51,608 bases of DNA, taken from NCBI GenBank assembly GCA_029239875.1, contig JARBUD010000031.1:1-51608 (forward strand), in the 5' to 3' direction. Both the position numbers and the translations under genes were made by a program. Position 1 is the first letter of the stretch; every line of letters starts with the position of its first letter. This DNA comes from Xanthobacteraceae bacterium. GTDB taxonomy: Bacteria > Pseudomonadota > Alphaproteobacteria > Rhizobiales > Xanthobacteraceae. This document shows positions 9,176 through 17,547 of the stretch, piece by piece. Under the pieces are notes generated by a model. The model ran no database searches. It worked only from the letters and a program-made list of their open reading frames with translations, and was not told where the DNA came from.

Positions 9176-9228
9176 TTGTTCTTGATCGTTCGAGGGGTCG
9201 ATAATAGGTTTAAATTCCTTTAAGGGAG
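9176..9228 (+). promoter_or_regulatory. Candidate promoter region of the gafYZ-like pair
   Basis: TTGTTC (9176-9181), 18 bases, then GATAAT (9200-9205) makes a reasonable promoter 31 bases before the ATG at 9236. Two TTAA words follow at 9210-9213 and 9220-9223; a CtrA box is TTAA-N7-TTAA, here the gap is six. The CCTTTAAGG palindrome (9217-9225) runs into the ribosome site GGGAG (9224-9228), so a protein bound there could block translation or transcription. Confidence 0.4.
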
Positions 9229-9235
9229 TTTGCCT

Positions 9236-9586
9236 ATGATCCAATCCCCCGAACTCGTTCAAGATCCGGCCGGCGCCGGGACGTGCCTCGTGGCCGCGCG
9301 GCTCGCGGCTGCTGCAGTGCAGGTGCCGCTCGACGATCTCCTGCATCCGCGCCGGCTCGACCGCCGTGGCTCTTCGGCGCGGGCGCTCGCCATGTACCTC
9401 GCCCATGTCGGGCTCGGCCTGTCGATGAGCCGGGTCGCGCGCGGCTTCGGCCGCCATCGCTCCACCGTCGCCTATGCGTGCCGAATGATCGAGGAACGGC
9501 GGGAGGTCGCCGGCTGGGACGACCGCGTGGCGGTCCTGGAGGATGAGGCGCGGGGAGCGCTGGCACAGGCAGGCAGCCATGGTTGA
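9236..9586 (+). CDS. gafY: DnaA domain IV-like HTH regulator, GafY-type GTA activator
   Basis: A 116-aa protein whose middle (residues 45-90) matches the DNA-binding domain IV of DnaA: RRGSSARALAMYL, then the helix-turn-helix LSMSRVARGFGRHRSTVAYA. It lacks the DnaA ATPase domain, so it is not an initiator. In Caulobacter and other alphaproteobacteria such a short protein, followed by a DUF6456 gene, is GafY, a direct activator of the gene transfer agent cluster; in Rhodobacter the two parts are fused as GafA. The start at 9236 has AGGGAG 7 bases upstream. It overlaps the DUF6456 gene by 8 bases. Family and arrangement are seen; the link to the GTA at 30-51 kb is inferred. Confidence 0.8.
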   Translation: MIQSPELVQDPAGAGTCLVAARLAAAAVQVPLDDLLHPRRLDRRGSSARALAMYLAHVGLGLSMSRVARGFGRHRSTVAYACRMIEERREVAGWDDRVAVLEDEARGALAQAGSHG

Positions 9587-10112
9587 GCGCAGGCTGGACC
9601 GGATCGAGATCGAGATCGCCGGCGAGCGCAGCACCGTCGCCATCGACCTGGAGGAAAGCCCGCTCGGTTGGCTGGCACGGCGGCGTGGGCGCGATGGGCG
9701 CGCCTTCGTCTCGCCGGCCCAGCTCGTCGCCGGCGAGTGGCTGCGGGCCGATTTCACCCGCGCGCAGATGACGCCGCGGCTCACCGCTGACTGGGGGGCG
9801 GTGGCGCGCTCTTCGACGCGCGGCGCACCGGGGCTCACCATTCCTGAGGCGGCGCTCGCTGCCCGCCAGCGGCTGGCGCGCGCGCTGGAGGCGGCAGGGC
9901 CGGAGTTCTCCGGCCTGCTGATGGATGTGTGCTGTTTCCTCAAGGGGCTGGAGGCGGTCGAGCAGGAGCGCGGCTGGCCTGCCCGCACCGCCAAGGTGGT
10001 GCTGTCGCTGGCCCTCGACCGGCTCGCCCGGCACTACGGGCTGAGCGAGGCGGCGCAGGGGCCGGCGCGCTCGCGCACCCGCGTCTGGAAGGCGGAGGAT
10101 CAGGCGCCCTGA
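9579..10112 (+). CDS. gafZ: DUF6456 protein, GafZ-type GTA antiterminator
   Basis: A 178-aa protein starting at ATG 9579, eight bases inside the preceding gene. Residues about 18-60 hold SPLGWLARRRGRDGRAFVSP and AGEWLRADFTRAQMTPRLTADW, followed by a helical part with LLMDVCCFLKGLEAVEQERGW and AKVVLSLALDRLARHYG, as in DUF6456 and the C-terminal half of GafA. Published work on Caulobacter GafZ shows that it rides on RNA polymerase and lets it pass terminators in the GTA cluster. Its 3' end overlaps the convergent sufE by 13 bases. The antiterminator role here is inferred from family and gene order. Confidence 0.8.
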   Translation: MVERRLDRIEIEIAGERSTVAIDLEESPLGWLARRRGRDGRAFVSPAQLVAGEWLRADFTRAQMTPRLTADWGAVARSSTRGAPGLTIPEAALAARQRLARALEAAGPEFSGLLMDVCCFLKGLEAVEQERGWPARTAKVVLSLALDRLARHYGLSEAAQGPARSRTRVWKAEDQAP

Positions 10113-10540
10113 GCGGCCTCGGTGAGCGTCCGGCGGGCATCGGCGCGGATGCGCTCGACCATGGAGCGCAGCCCGTTGGAGCGCTGCGGCGTGAGGTGGT
10201 CCTTAAGCCCGATGCGCTCGAACACGCCGGCCGGATCGGTGGCGACGATGTCGCGGGCGGCGCGGCCGGAATAGAGCGCGAGGAGGATGGCGATGAGGCC
10301 GCGCACGATATGGGCGTCGGAATCGCCGACGAAGGCCAGCCGCGGGCCATCGGCGTCGCGGCGCGTCTCGCTCACCAGCCAGACCTGGCTGGCGCAGCCC
10401 TGCACCTTGGTGCGGTCGCTGCGCTCCTCTTCCGGGAAGGGCGGCAAGGTGCGGCCCAGCTCGATGAGGTAGCGGTAGCGGTCGTCCCAATTGTCGAGGA
10501 GTTCGAAGTCCTCGATGATGCTGTCGATCTTTGCGGTCAT
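10100..10540 (-). CDS. sufE: SufE-family cysteine desulfurase activator
   Basis: A 146-aa cytoplasmic protein that accepts sulfur from the cysteine desulfurase SufS for iron-sulfur cluster assembly. It has the family fold start (IIEDFELLDNWDDRYRYLIE) and the acceptor Cys49 in VQGCASQVW, with RGLIAILLALYSG later. Length is normal. A GAGAGG ribosome site precedes the ATG. It converges on the gafZ-like gene with a 13-base overlap, so the two transcripts are antisense at their ends. No other suf gene is nearby. Confidence 0.93.
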   Translation of the reverse strand: MTAKIDSIIEDFELLDNWDDRYRYLIELGRTLPPFPEEERSDRTKVQGCASQVWLVSETRRDADGPRLAFVGDSDAHIVRGLIAILLALYSGRAARDIVATDPAGVFERIGLKDHLTPQRSNGLRSMVERIRADARRTLTEAAQGA

Positions 10541-10610
10541 AAGCGCCTCTCGCCTTCTGCATATAGGGGCGGCGGGGTGGCAGGCGCAATGCTTCGGCGG
10601 GCTTTCGCGT

Positions 10611-11099
10611 TCAGGCCGGGCGCTTTGGCGGCAACGGCACGGCGTTGGCCGGCGCGGCCGGCCGAGCCTCGACAGGGGTGGCAGCCGGCGCGGCGGGAGC
10701 CATGAGAGCTGCCGGCAGCTTCGGCCCCTGCCATCCGGGGCTGAGGTCGTGGGTGGTGAGCGTGTCGCCGGCCGGCGCGCCGGCGGCGCGGGAGGCGGCC
10801 TTGCGCTTCTCCTCGAGGATCTGCTCGGAGATGTAGCCCAGCGCGAAACGGGCGCCAGCCTCGGCGCGCTCCGAGATCATGGCGATCAGTCCGGCGCCGA
10901 TCGTGCAGGCTTGCGGCTGCCGTGTGCAGAAGCTGCCGGCATCCGCCACCGCCGAGGAGGCGGCGGACAGTGCCTCGACCGCGCTGACCTGCGGCTCGCC
11001 GCTGCCCGAGGCGCTGTGCGTCGATGGACCGCCGGTCACTGCCGGCAGCAGCAGGAACACGATGGTCAGCCAGAAACCTATGCGCAGCAGGAAGAACAT
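10611..11099 (-). CDS. DUF5330-type membrane-anchored protein
   Basis: A 162-aa protein with one N-terminal membrane span (FFLLRIGFWLTIVFLLLPA), a periplasmic segment with two Cys (SFCTRQPQACTIG) that could pair, then an amphipathic helix (RFALGYISEQILEEKRKAA) and an Ala/Pro-rich tail. The order span, SFCxRxPxAC, helix is that of the DUF5330 family of Hyphomicrobiales. Function unknown. GAAGGA precedes the ATG. It is divergent from the peptidoglycan-binding gene at 11316. Confidence 0.75.
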   Translation of the reverse strand: MFFLLRIGFWLTIVFLLLPAVTGGPSTHSASGSGEPQVSAVEALSAASSAVADAGSFCTRQPQACTIGAGLIAMISERAEAGARFALGYISEQILEEKRKAASRAAGAPAGDTLTTHDLSPGWQGPKLPAALMAPAAPAATPVEARPAAPANAVPLPPKRPA

Positions 11100-11315
11100 G
11101 ATCCTTCTCGCGGTCTTCGCCGAGGGAGCCCTTTGAGCCTTTCAGGATTCGCACAATAGCGGCCGCGGGTTGCTCAACCGATGTCGGAAAGGCGCAGAAT
11201 CCAACGATCGCGGAAAGCCGGCGTTAAGTACGTCGGCGTTTTAGGGTTCGCTTAAACCCCCGCATGGCACAGTGCGGGCTCCTCGCGCCGACGAGCGCAC
11301 CACGATTCGGTTGCC

Positions 11316-11981
11316 ATGCCCCGTTCCTATGCAAGCGACCTCCTGGTGGACGATATCGACCTCGACGGCGAGCGCGTCGCCGGTCGTCCCTATCGTCCGA
11401 GCCGCCGGCGGTCCGACCTTTTCATGATAGCCCTCGCCGGAGCTGCGAGCGCCGCCGTGCTGTTCAACGCCCTCGCCCTGCAGCAGGGCCGGTCCGGAGG
11501 GGGGCGTTCCTCGACGGTGCCGACTCCGGCCGCGGCGCCGGCCGATATCCGCCAGGTGCACAATCCCGCGCCCGTTGCGCCAGCCGCCGCTCCCGCTCCT
11601 TCCACGTCGCAGCCGGCGGCGGCCACCACCCCGCCGGCCGCTGCCGCGCCGGTCGCGCCACTGCCGCCATCCAAGCCTGCGCCGCCGCCCCGCGCGGCCG
11701 CTCCCGCGCCGTCGGTCGCCGCCGCCGTTCCCGTCGCCACGCCCAACATCGCCTCGCTGCTCCCGCCCGGCGAGGTGCCGGTGTCGCAGCGCATCGTGGA
11801 GATCCAGAAGGCGCTCGCCCGCCTCGGCTACGGCCCGATCCGCATCGACGGCCGGGTCGGCGAGACGACGAAGCAGGCGATCGAGCGCTTCGAGCGCGAC
11901 CGCCGCCTGCCGGTGACCGGCGAGGTCTCCGACCGCGTCATCCGCGAGCTGAACGCCGTGGCGGGCCTCTCCATCCAGTAG
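11316..11981 (+). CDS. Membrane-anchored peptidoglycan-binding domain protein
   Basis: A 221-aa protein with a basic N-terminal stretch, one membrane span (about 35-55, MIALAGAASAAVLFNALAL), a long Pro/Ala-rich linker (about 60-145) and a C-terminal PF01471-type peptidoglycan-binding domain (SQRIVEIQKALARLGYGP, DGRVGETTKQAIERFERD). It probably sits in the inner membrane and contacts the cell wall. The DUF1491 gene follows after 8 bases, so they are likely co-transcribed. Confidence 0.85.
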   Translation: MPRSYASDLLVDDIDLDGERVAGRPYRPSRRRSDLFMIALAGAASAAVLFNALALQQGRSGGGRSSTVPTPAAAPADIRQVHNPAPVAPAAAPAPSTSQPAAATTPPAAAAPVAPLPPSKPAPPPRAAAPAPSVAAAVPVATPNIASLLPPGEVPVSQRIVEIQKALARLGYGPIRIDGRVGETTKQAIERFERDRRLPVTGEVSDRVIRELNAVAGLSIQ

Positions 11982-11989
11982 GCGGCGCG

Positions 11990-12334
11990 ATGCGGCTGAA
12001 AAGCGCGATCTTTGTCGCGGCGCTGGTCCGCCGGGCCAATGGCGTCGGCGCCTTCGCCGCCGTGCGCCGGCGCGGGTCGGAGGAGGCGGGGGCGATCTTC
12101 GTGAAAGTGGCGACGCTCGACGGCAACGCCGCGCTCTACGGTCCGGCACTGCCCTCGCTCGACGACGAGCCCGATCCCGGCACACGGCTGTTCCGTCCGT
12201 TGGTGGCGCCCGGCGCGCCTGAGAGCGAGGCGGAGGAGCGCATGGCGCGCGAGATCGGCTTCGATCCCGACCTGTGGTTCGTCGAAATCGAGGACCGCGA
12301 GGGCCGGCATTTCCTGGAACTTAGCGAAGACTGA
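11990..12334 (+). CDS. DUF1491 family protein
   Basis: A 114-aa cytoplasmic protein starting with RLKSAIFVAALVRRANGVGA and containing GAIFVKVATLDG and the acidic C-terminal part FDPDLWFVEIEDREG, as in DUF1491, a widespread alphaproteobacterial family of unknown function. It starts 8 bases after the peptidoglycan-binding gene. The larger frame beginning at 11264 is an artefact that runs through the upstream gene out of frame. Confidence 0.8.
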   Translation: MRLKSAIFVAALVRRANGVGAFAAVRRRGSEEAGAIFVKVATLDGNAALYGPALPSLDDEPDPGTRLFRPLVAPGAPESEAEERMAREIGFDPDLWFVEIEDREGRHFLELSED

Positions 12335-12340
12335 AGGCGC

Positions 12341-13591
12341 TTAGCCGTTGCGGCGGGTTCGGTCGGCCGCGTCCGTCGCCGCCTGCTGCGCGGCGTGCGG
12401 CTGGGCGAAGCTGCGCATGGATGGGGCCTCCTCCGCCCGCTCGCGCGAGATGCGCCGGCCGGCGCGCCAGGAGGCCACCAGGTGCTGCGCGCTGGCGGTA
12501 GGCAGGCCGTCGAACATCTCCGCCAAACGCGTCATCTGTGCCGCCGAGCGGCCGGTTACCGGGTGCAGCCGGAACAGGACGCGCGACAGGATGGCGAAGG
12601 ACAGGCCGAGCGCCCGCGCCGCGACGGCGAGCGCCTCGCCGGTGGCATCGGCGACGATGCGCTGCGCATTGGCTTCCGTGATGCCGAGCGTGCGCTCCAG
12701 AAGCCCGGCAACGTCCTCGGCGCTGCTGGCCTTGGCGGCGTCGAGCAGCATGTCGATGAAGCCGGGCGGCGGCGCGACCGTGCGCTCGGCGAGTGGCAGC
12801 GGCGGCAGAGTGACGAGCCGGCCGACGAAGGCGGCACGCTCCTCCGGCCCGGCGGCGAAATAGTCGATCGGCGGGAGAGGAGCCGGAGCGGGCACGGCCT
12901 CGGTATCGGCGGTGGGCGGTACGGTGGCTTCCGGTTCGGTGGCAGCCTTGGGGTTCCCGCCCTCGGCGGTGGGCTCCACGACGCCCGGCGTCGGCTCGAT
13001 AACGACCGTAGCTTCGGCCTCGACGGCCACCGGGGCTTCGGGGACGGCCTCAACCGGCGGAACGACCGGCTGATCGTCCCCGCCTTCCATTCTCTCGCTC
13101 GCCATCTCCTCGGCGGGTGCCTCAATCGCCGCCTCCGCCTGCGTGCTCTCTTCGCCGCGGCGATGCACAAGCTCGGCGATGCGCTTGGCGAGGGTCGGCG
13201 ACACGTCGCGGCGCGCCGCCATGGCCGCGAGATGCGACGGCCCGGCGCTCTCGGCGAGATGGGCGAGGTCGGCTTCGTCGAGCACCGGCGACAGGCGGAG
13301 GAACGGCCCGGCGATGGAAAGCGGCGCGGTCGCCAGATGCAGCACCAGCGCGCGCGGCACCTCCGGATGCGGCGCCAGCTCGCGCACGACGCGCGCGGCG
13401 ACCGGCGTGTCTACGGCCTCGATGAGACGGGCGGCGAGGGTGACGAATCGCGCCTCCGCCGCCTCGTTCCGGATCGGCCGCTTCACGAATTCACGCACCA
13501 GCAGCCGCAGCATCTCCGGGCGCGTGTCCCCGGCCGGCCGGCGCAGCTGGTCGTTCGAATCGGAAGGGCCGGGGCCGGATGTGGAAGACAT
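12341..13591 (-). CDS. DUF2336 domain protein
   Basis: A 416-aa protein read from the ATG at 13591; a GTG at 13618 would add nine residues. The N-terminal part (about 20-150) has helical HEAT-like repeats typical of DUF2336 (LLVREFVKRP, RVVRELAPHPEVPRALVLHLA, SPVLDEADLAHLAE). A Glu/Ala/Pro/Val-rich linker (about 155-250) separates it from a second helical region (LLERTLGITEANAQRIVADA, ALSFAILSRVLFRLHP-like). DUF2336 proteins are cytoplasmic and of unknown role. It converges on DUF1491 with only six bases between the stops. Confidence 0.78.
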   Translation of the reverse strand: MSSTSGPGPSDSNDQLRRPAGDTRPEMLRLLVREFVKRPIRNEAAEARFVTLAARLIEAVDTPVAARVVRELAPHPEVPRALVLHLATAPLSIAGPFLRLSPVLDEADLAHLAESAGPSHLAAMAARRDVSPTLAKRIAELVHRRGEESTQAEAAIEAPAEEMASERMEGGDDQPVVPPVEAVPEAPVAVEAEATVVIEPTPGVVEPTAEGGNPKAATEPEATVPPTADTEAVPAPAPLPPIDYFAAGPEERAAFVGRLVTLPPLPLAERTVAPPPGFIDMLLDAAKASSAEDVAGLLERTLGITEANAQRIVADATGEALAVAARALGLSFAILSRVLFRLHPVTGRSAAQMTRLAEMFDGLPTASAQHLVASWRAGRRISRERAEEAPSMRSFAQPHAAQQAATDAADRTRRNG

Positions 13592-13672
13592 GGGCGGCGG
13601 GCTGCTCGATAAGGGCACAGCGACCCCGGGCGGGGCGCGAAACCAAGCTAAGTGGCGAACGTTAGAAAGGCG

Positions 13673-13700
13673 TTAACCATAATGACCCCTACTGGGTCAT
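13673..13700. promoter_or_regulatory. TTAACCAT plus inverted repeat between divergent genes
   Basis: TTAACCAT at 13673-13680 matches the CtrA half-site of alphaproteobacteria. Directly beside it the arms ATGACCC (13682-13688) and GGGTCAT (13694-13700) form a 7-bp inverted repeat with a CTACT spacer. CATAAT (13678-13683) is a possible -10 box for the small gene at 13731. The site lies between that gene and the divergent DUF2336 gene. Confidence 0.45.
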
Positions 13701-13730
13701 GTCCGGTTGATGGAAACAACGGAGGGCGCG

Positions 13731-13901
13731 ATGGGCGCAGTGATTCCGTTTCCGATCCGTCGGACGCAGGGCGAGACCCGTGGCGTCCGTGTGCGGCCCG
13801 ATCATCCGGGCGAAGTGGTCATTCTCCCGGTGGTGCAGTTCCTGCGCCACGAACCGGTGCCGCTGGCCCCGGTGAAGCCGGCGGTGCGAGAGCCGCTATG
13901 A
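13731..13901 (+). CDS. Small conserved-looking protein, unknown
   Basis: A 56-aa frame from ATG 13731 with the strong ribosome site GGAGGG at 13721-13726. The start MGAVIPFPIR and the segment VRPDHPGEVVILPVVQF look like many short rhizobial proteins of unknown role. No membrane span. Its end overlaps the DUF1254 gene on the other strand by six bases. The good ribosome site supports expression; function unknown. Confidence 0.6.
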   Translation: MGAVIPFPIRRTQGETRGVRVRPDHPGEVVILPVVQFLRHEPVPLAPVKPAVREPL

Positions 13902-14441
13902 CGGCGCGCCGCAGGTGGCGGCGTCCATTCGCGCCCTGACCTCGTCACGGGCGCCACGTTCGCGCACCATGGCGCGGATAAGAACGATGCCCTCGTCATC
14001 GGGCGACTCGACGATAAGGCGGTCAGCAGCGGTGACCTCCTCGTCCTCCGGCAGCGCCGCGCGCTGCTTCGAATTCATCAGGTCCAGTTCGATGATGCTG
14101 CGCCCGGCCGAGCGGTCGTTGATGGCGTAGAAGGGAAGCCCGTAGCGCGTGTAGAACGACACCGAGGTGTAGTCGTCGGTGGTCGGCACGCGCACCTTGA
14201 GCGGGCCCTCGCTGAGATCGTAGAGGCAGACGGCCGAGACGAAGGCCGGATCGGTCGCCGGCAGCACGGCGCCGAGCGCGGAGGGATCGTCGATCTGCGC
14301 CACCATGTTCGTGCTGCCCACGGCGGAGAGCCGGGCATAGGCATCCTGCTCGGCGAGATAGGGCAGGATCAGCACCGCCACGAGATGGACGATGCCGCCG
14401 AGCACGAGGCCGGCGATGATCGGCAGGACCAGCCTTTTCAT
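13896..14441 (-). CDS. DUF1254-type membrane protein
   Basis: A 181-aa protein with one N-terminal membrane span (VLPIIAGLVLGGIVHLVAVL) and an extracytoplasmic domain with VRVPTTDDYTSVSFYTRYG and FYAINDRSAGRSIIELDL, which resemble the DUF1254 partner found next to DUF1214 proteins in Hyphomicrobiales. It follows the DUF1214 gene by 28 bases, so the two are likely one operon and perhaps one envelope complex. Function unknown. Confidence 0.75.
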   Translation of the reverse strand: MKRLVLPIIAGLVLGGIVHLVAVLILPYLAEQDAYARLSAVGSTNMVAQIDDPSALGAVLPATDPAFVSAVCLYDLSEGPLKVRVPTTDDYTSVSFYTRYGLPFYAINDRSAGRSIIELDLMNSKQRAALPEDEEVTAADRLIVESPDDEGIVLIRAMVRERGARDEVRARMDAATCGAPS

Positions 14442-14469
14442 CGGGCGAGGCTCCGCGGGGCGATGTCGG

Positions 14470-15060
14470 TCATGAGCCGCGCTCCCAGGGGCAGTGCTCG
14501 ACCAGAAGCCGCGGCATGTCGGGCGCGTCGCTGGTGCGGTTGGCGAGGCCGACAGGGGTATCGTAGAGGCGCAGCGTCAGGACGATGCGGTCACGCGCGC
14601 CCGTCGGCAGCCAGTTGCCCGGCCGCGTCCGCGGCCCGAGCGGCACGTCGAGCGTGCCGTCGCGGTTCCACACCACTTCGGCGCTGGTGAAGCTGGTGCG
14701 CTCGGCGGCGTTCTCGATCAGCCGGCCCTGGCTGTCGGCGACGGTGAGCGTCCAGAAGCGCGCCTGCGGAAGGGTGCCAGACAGGCGGATGTCGCAGCGC
14801 CCGTCCAGCGCGCGGCCGTTGGAATCCGTGGAGGCGGTGAAGGCGATGCCGTCGGCGAGTTCCAGCGGCAATTCGCCGGCGCGGGCCAGCGTGGCCCGCG
14901 CATAGGGGTCGGCGGTCTCGGTACCGGCCTTCGGCCAGGTCTCCCACGGCCCCGATCGCACCAGCCCGGGGCCGTAGCCGTTCACCGTGGTCACCCAGGT
15001 GAGGCCGAGCCCGATGACGGCGCCGATGGCCAGTGTCAGGAGGAACAGCAGGGAACGCAC
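14470..15060 (-). CDS. DUF1214 domain membrane protein
   Basis: A 196-aa protein with an N-terminal membrane span (LLFLLTLAIGAVIGLGLTWV), then a beta-rich domain: GPWETWPKAG, DPYARATLARAGELPLE, FWTLTVADSQGRLI and a C-terminal LPTGARDRIVLTLRLYDTP, which fit DUF1214. The domain is outside the cytoplasm. It heads a two-gene unit with the DUF1254 gene. DUF1214/1254 pairs are common, without a proven biochemical role. Confidence 0.8.
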   Translation of the reverse strand: MRSLLFLLTLAIGAVIGLGLTWVTTVNGYGPGLVRSGPWETWPKAGTETADPYARATLARAGELPLELADGIAFTASTDSNGRALDGRCDIRLSGTLPQARFWTLTVADSQGRLIENAAERTSFTSAEVVWNRDGTLDVPLGPRTRPGNWLPTGARDRIVLTLRLYDTPVGLANRTSDAPDMPRLLVEHCPWERGS

Positions 15061-15133
15061 GGGTCAGGACAATCCGGTGGAGCGCGTTCCATGCATGGGC
15101 GCAGGACGCGCGAAGGTCAATCGCGACGAAACG

Positions 15134-17374
15134 TCAGTTGCTGCCGACCGACGGCGTGGCGGCAAGCTGCCCCGGCTCCACGGCGGCTGTGGGGCGGCGC
15201 ACCGGCTGTGCTGCCGCCTCGCGCAGCCGGGCGGAGAGCGCCATCAGCCGTTCGGCGGCGGCGGGGGTGAGGGTGACCGGACGCTGCACGCCCTGGATAT
15301 CGAGCGGCGTCGCCTGCGCCACCGCGCCGTCGAGCGCGGGCGCCGGCTGGTTGCCCAGGCCCGGCGTCGGCTTGAGCTCGATGCCCTGATGGGCGAAGGC
15401 CATCACCTTCTGCCAGGTCATGGCAGGCAGCGTGCCGCCGGTCATCTTGCGGGTGGGGGCGTAGTCGTCATTGCCGAACCAGATCGCGCCGACATAGTTG
15501 CCGGTGAAGCCGACGAACCAGGCGTCGCGATAGGCGTTGGTGGTGCCGGTCTTGCCGGAGACCTTGGTGCCCGGAATCATGGCGCGCCGGCCGGTGCCGT
15601 TCTCCACCACGCTGTTCAGCATCGGGTTGATCATGGCGATGATGTCGGGCGGGATTACCTGGTGCGGCTTTGGGCCGTTCTGGGCGAAGCTCCACACCGG
15701 GTCGCCCGCCGGGGTGCGCATCTCGATCACCGCGTGCGGATCGACCGACATGCCGCCGGAGGCGAAGACGGCGTAGCCGGTCGCCTGGTCGAGCACCGTC
15801 ACCTCGGCGGCGCCGAGCGGGAGCGCGCGGGTGATCTTGAGCTCGCTCTTCACGCCCATGGCGTGGGCAAGATTGACGATGCGCCCGCGCCCGATGGTCT
15901 CCGCCAGCTTCACCGCCACCGTGTTCAGCGAGCGGGTGAGCGCCGTGATCAGCGGGATCCGGCCGGCATAGGACCGGCCGTAATTCTGCGGGCACCAGTT
16001 GCCGATGCAGATCGGCCCGTCGACGACGATGGTGTTGGGCTTGAATTTCCCGGTCATCAGCGCCGCCGTGTAGACATAGGGCTTGAAGGACGAGCCCGGC
16101 TGGCGCAGCGCGTCGGTGGCGCGGTTGAACTGGCTCTCGCCGTAGTCGCGCCCACCCACCATGGCGCGCACCGCGCCGTTCGGCTCCATCACCACCATGG
16201 CCGATTGCGAGGCGCCATAGTCCTTGCCGAACTGCTTCAGGCTGTCGCGTATGGCGGTGTCGGCGGCCTTCTGGATGTTGGGGTCGAGCGCCGTGCGCAC
16301 GATGAAGGAGCGCTCGGCATAGCCTTTGGGTAGGGTGTCGACGATCCGCTTCACCTGGTCGAAGGCGAAGTCGAGGTAATATTCCGGTAGGTCATCCTGC
16401 TTGCGGTCGATCGGCGTCGCCGGGTTGCGGCGGGCGCCGAACACCTGGCCCTCGGTCATGAAGCCGGCATCGACGAGGTTGTCGAGCACCACGCTGGCGC
16501 GCCCACGTGCCGCCGGCAGGTTGACGTGAGGAGCGAAGCGCGATGGCGCCTTGAACAGGCCGGCCAGCATGGCGGCCTCGGCGAGGTTCACGTCGCGGGC
16601 GGACTTACCGAAATAGTACTGCGACGCCGCGTCCACGCCGAAGGCGCCGCCGCCCATATAGGCGCGGTCGAGATACAGTTTGAGGATCTGGTTCTTGGTG
16701 AGGTGGAACTCCAGCCACAGCGCCAGGAAGGCTTCCTTGATCTTGCGCTCCAGCGTGCGCTCGTTCGACAGGAACAGGTTCTTAGCGAGCTGCTGGGTCA
16801 GCGACGAGCCGCCCTGCACCACGCCGCCCGCGCGGGCATTCGAGAGCACCGCGCGGAAGGTGCCGGGGATGTCGATGCCAAAGTGGTCGTAGAAGCGCCG
16901 GTCCTCGGTGGCGAGCACCGCCTTGATCAAATGGTCGGGGAACTCCTCCAGCGGCACCGTGTCGTTGTGGCGGATGCCGCGCTCGCCGATGGTGTTGCCA
17001 TAGCGGTCGAGGAAGGTGACGGAGAGCTCGGCACGCTTGAGCCAGTCGTCCGAGGTTTCGCGGAAGGCCGGCACGGCGAGCGCCAGCATCAGCACCGCGC
17101 CGACCGTGCCCCAGGTCATGCCCTCGGAGGCCAGCGAGATGCCCCAGCGCGCGGGGCCCTGTACGTTGAAACGCTCGGTGAAGGCGACGAAGCCGTCCCA
17201 GGTCGACCGCAGGCGGACGCCGCCGGAATAGATGGTGCTGTCGATCCAGGAATCGATGGCCAGCAGGACGTTGCGCAGCCGCCAGCGCCCCTTCGATGGC
17301 GGGGGAGGGGCTTCCGGCGCGCCCTCGGGCTGTTCCTGCGGCGCATCGCTGTTCGGCGTGTCGTTCAAGCCCAT
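15134..17374 (-). CDS. mrcA: Penicillin-binding protein 1A, bifunctional
   Basis: A 746-aa class A PBP that polymerises glycan strands and cross-links peptides in the periplasm. A Pro/Glu-rich cytoplasmic tail precedes one membrane span (about 90-104). The GT51 transglycosylase domain has catalytic Glu157 in TEDRRFYDHFG, QGGSSLTQQLAKNL (187-200) and LYLDRAYMGGGAFGV. The transpeptidase domain has the nucleophile motif SSFK (RQPGSSFKPYVY), SLN and KTGTT. The ATG at 17374 has AGGAGA upstream. The C-terminal tail is rich in Pro and Ala. Firm assignment. Confidence 0.95.
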   Translation of the reverse strand: MGLNDTPNSDAPQEQPEGAPEAPPPPSKGRWRLRNVLLAIDSWIDSTIYSGGVRLRSTWDGFVAFTERFNVQGPARWGISLASEGMTWGTVGAVLMLALAVPAFRETSDDWLKRAELSVTFLDRYGNTIGERGIRHNDTVPLEEFPDHLIKAVLATEDRRFYDHFGIDIPGTFRAVLSNARAGGVVQGGSSLTQQLAKNLFLSNERTLERKIKEAFLALWLEFHLTKNQILKLYLDRAYMGGGAFGVDAASQYYFGKSARDVNLAEAAMLAGLFKAPSRFAPHVNLPAARGRASVVLDNLVDAGFMTEGQVFGARRNPATPIDRKQDDLPEYYLDFAFDQVKRIVDTLPKGYAERSFIVRTALDPNIQKAADTAIRDSLKQFGKDYGASQSAMVVMEPNGAVRAMVGGRDYGESQFNRATDALRQPGSSFKPYVYTAALMTGKFKPNTIVVDGPICIGNWCPQNYGRSYAGRIPLITALTRSLNTVAVKLAETIGRGRIVNLAHAMGVKSELKITRALPLGAAEVTVLDQATGYAVFASGGMSVDPHAVIEMRTPAGDPVWSFAQNGPKPHQVIPPDIIAMINPMLNSVVENGTGRRAMIPGTKVSGKTGTTNAYRDAWFVGFTGNYVGAIWFGNDDYAPTRKMTGGTLPAMTWQKVMAFAHQGIELKPTPGLGNQPAPALDGAVAQATPLDIQGVQRPVTLTPAAAERLMALSARLREAAAQPVRRPTAAVEPGQLAATPSVGSN

Positions 17375-17547
17375 GCTCTCCTAGCCGCTCCCGGCGACGT
17401 TCCGCCCTTATAACCGAGCCGCCGCGGCCGCACGAGGGCGGCATGAGGGCTCGCAATGACGAAGGCGCGGGGCTATCTAAGGTTTGATCATAGGTTTTAC
17501 AGGCGTTTTAGGGCTGCCGCCCGTCGCCACACAGAAGCTCCTCTCGC

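Noticed and set aside
9236..9586. A second dnaA or a replication origin
   Set aside because: Only the HTH part of DnaA is present, without ATPase domain, and I saw no DnaA-box cluster nearby.
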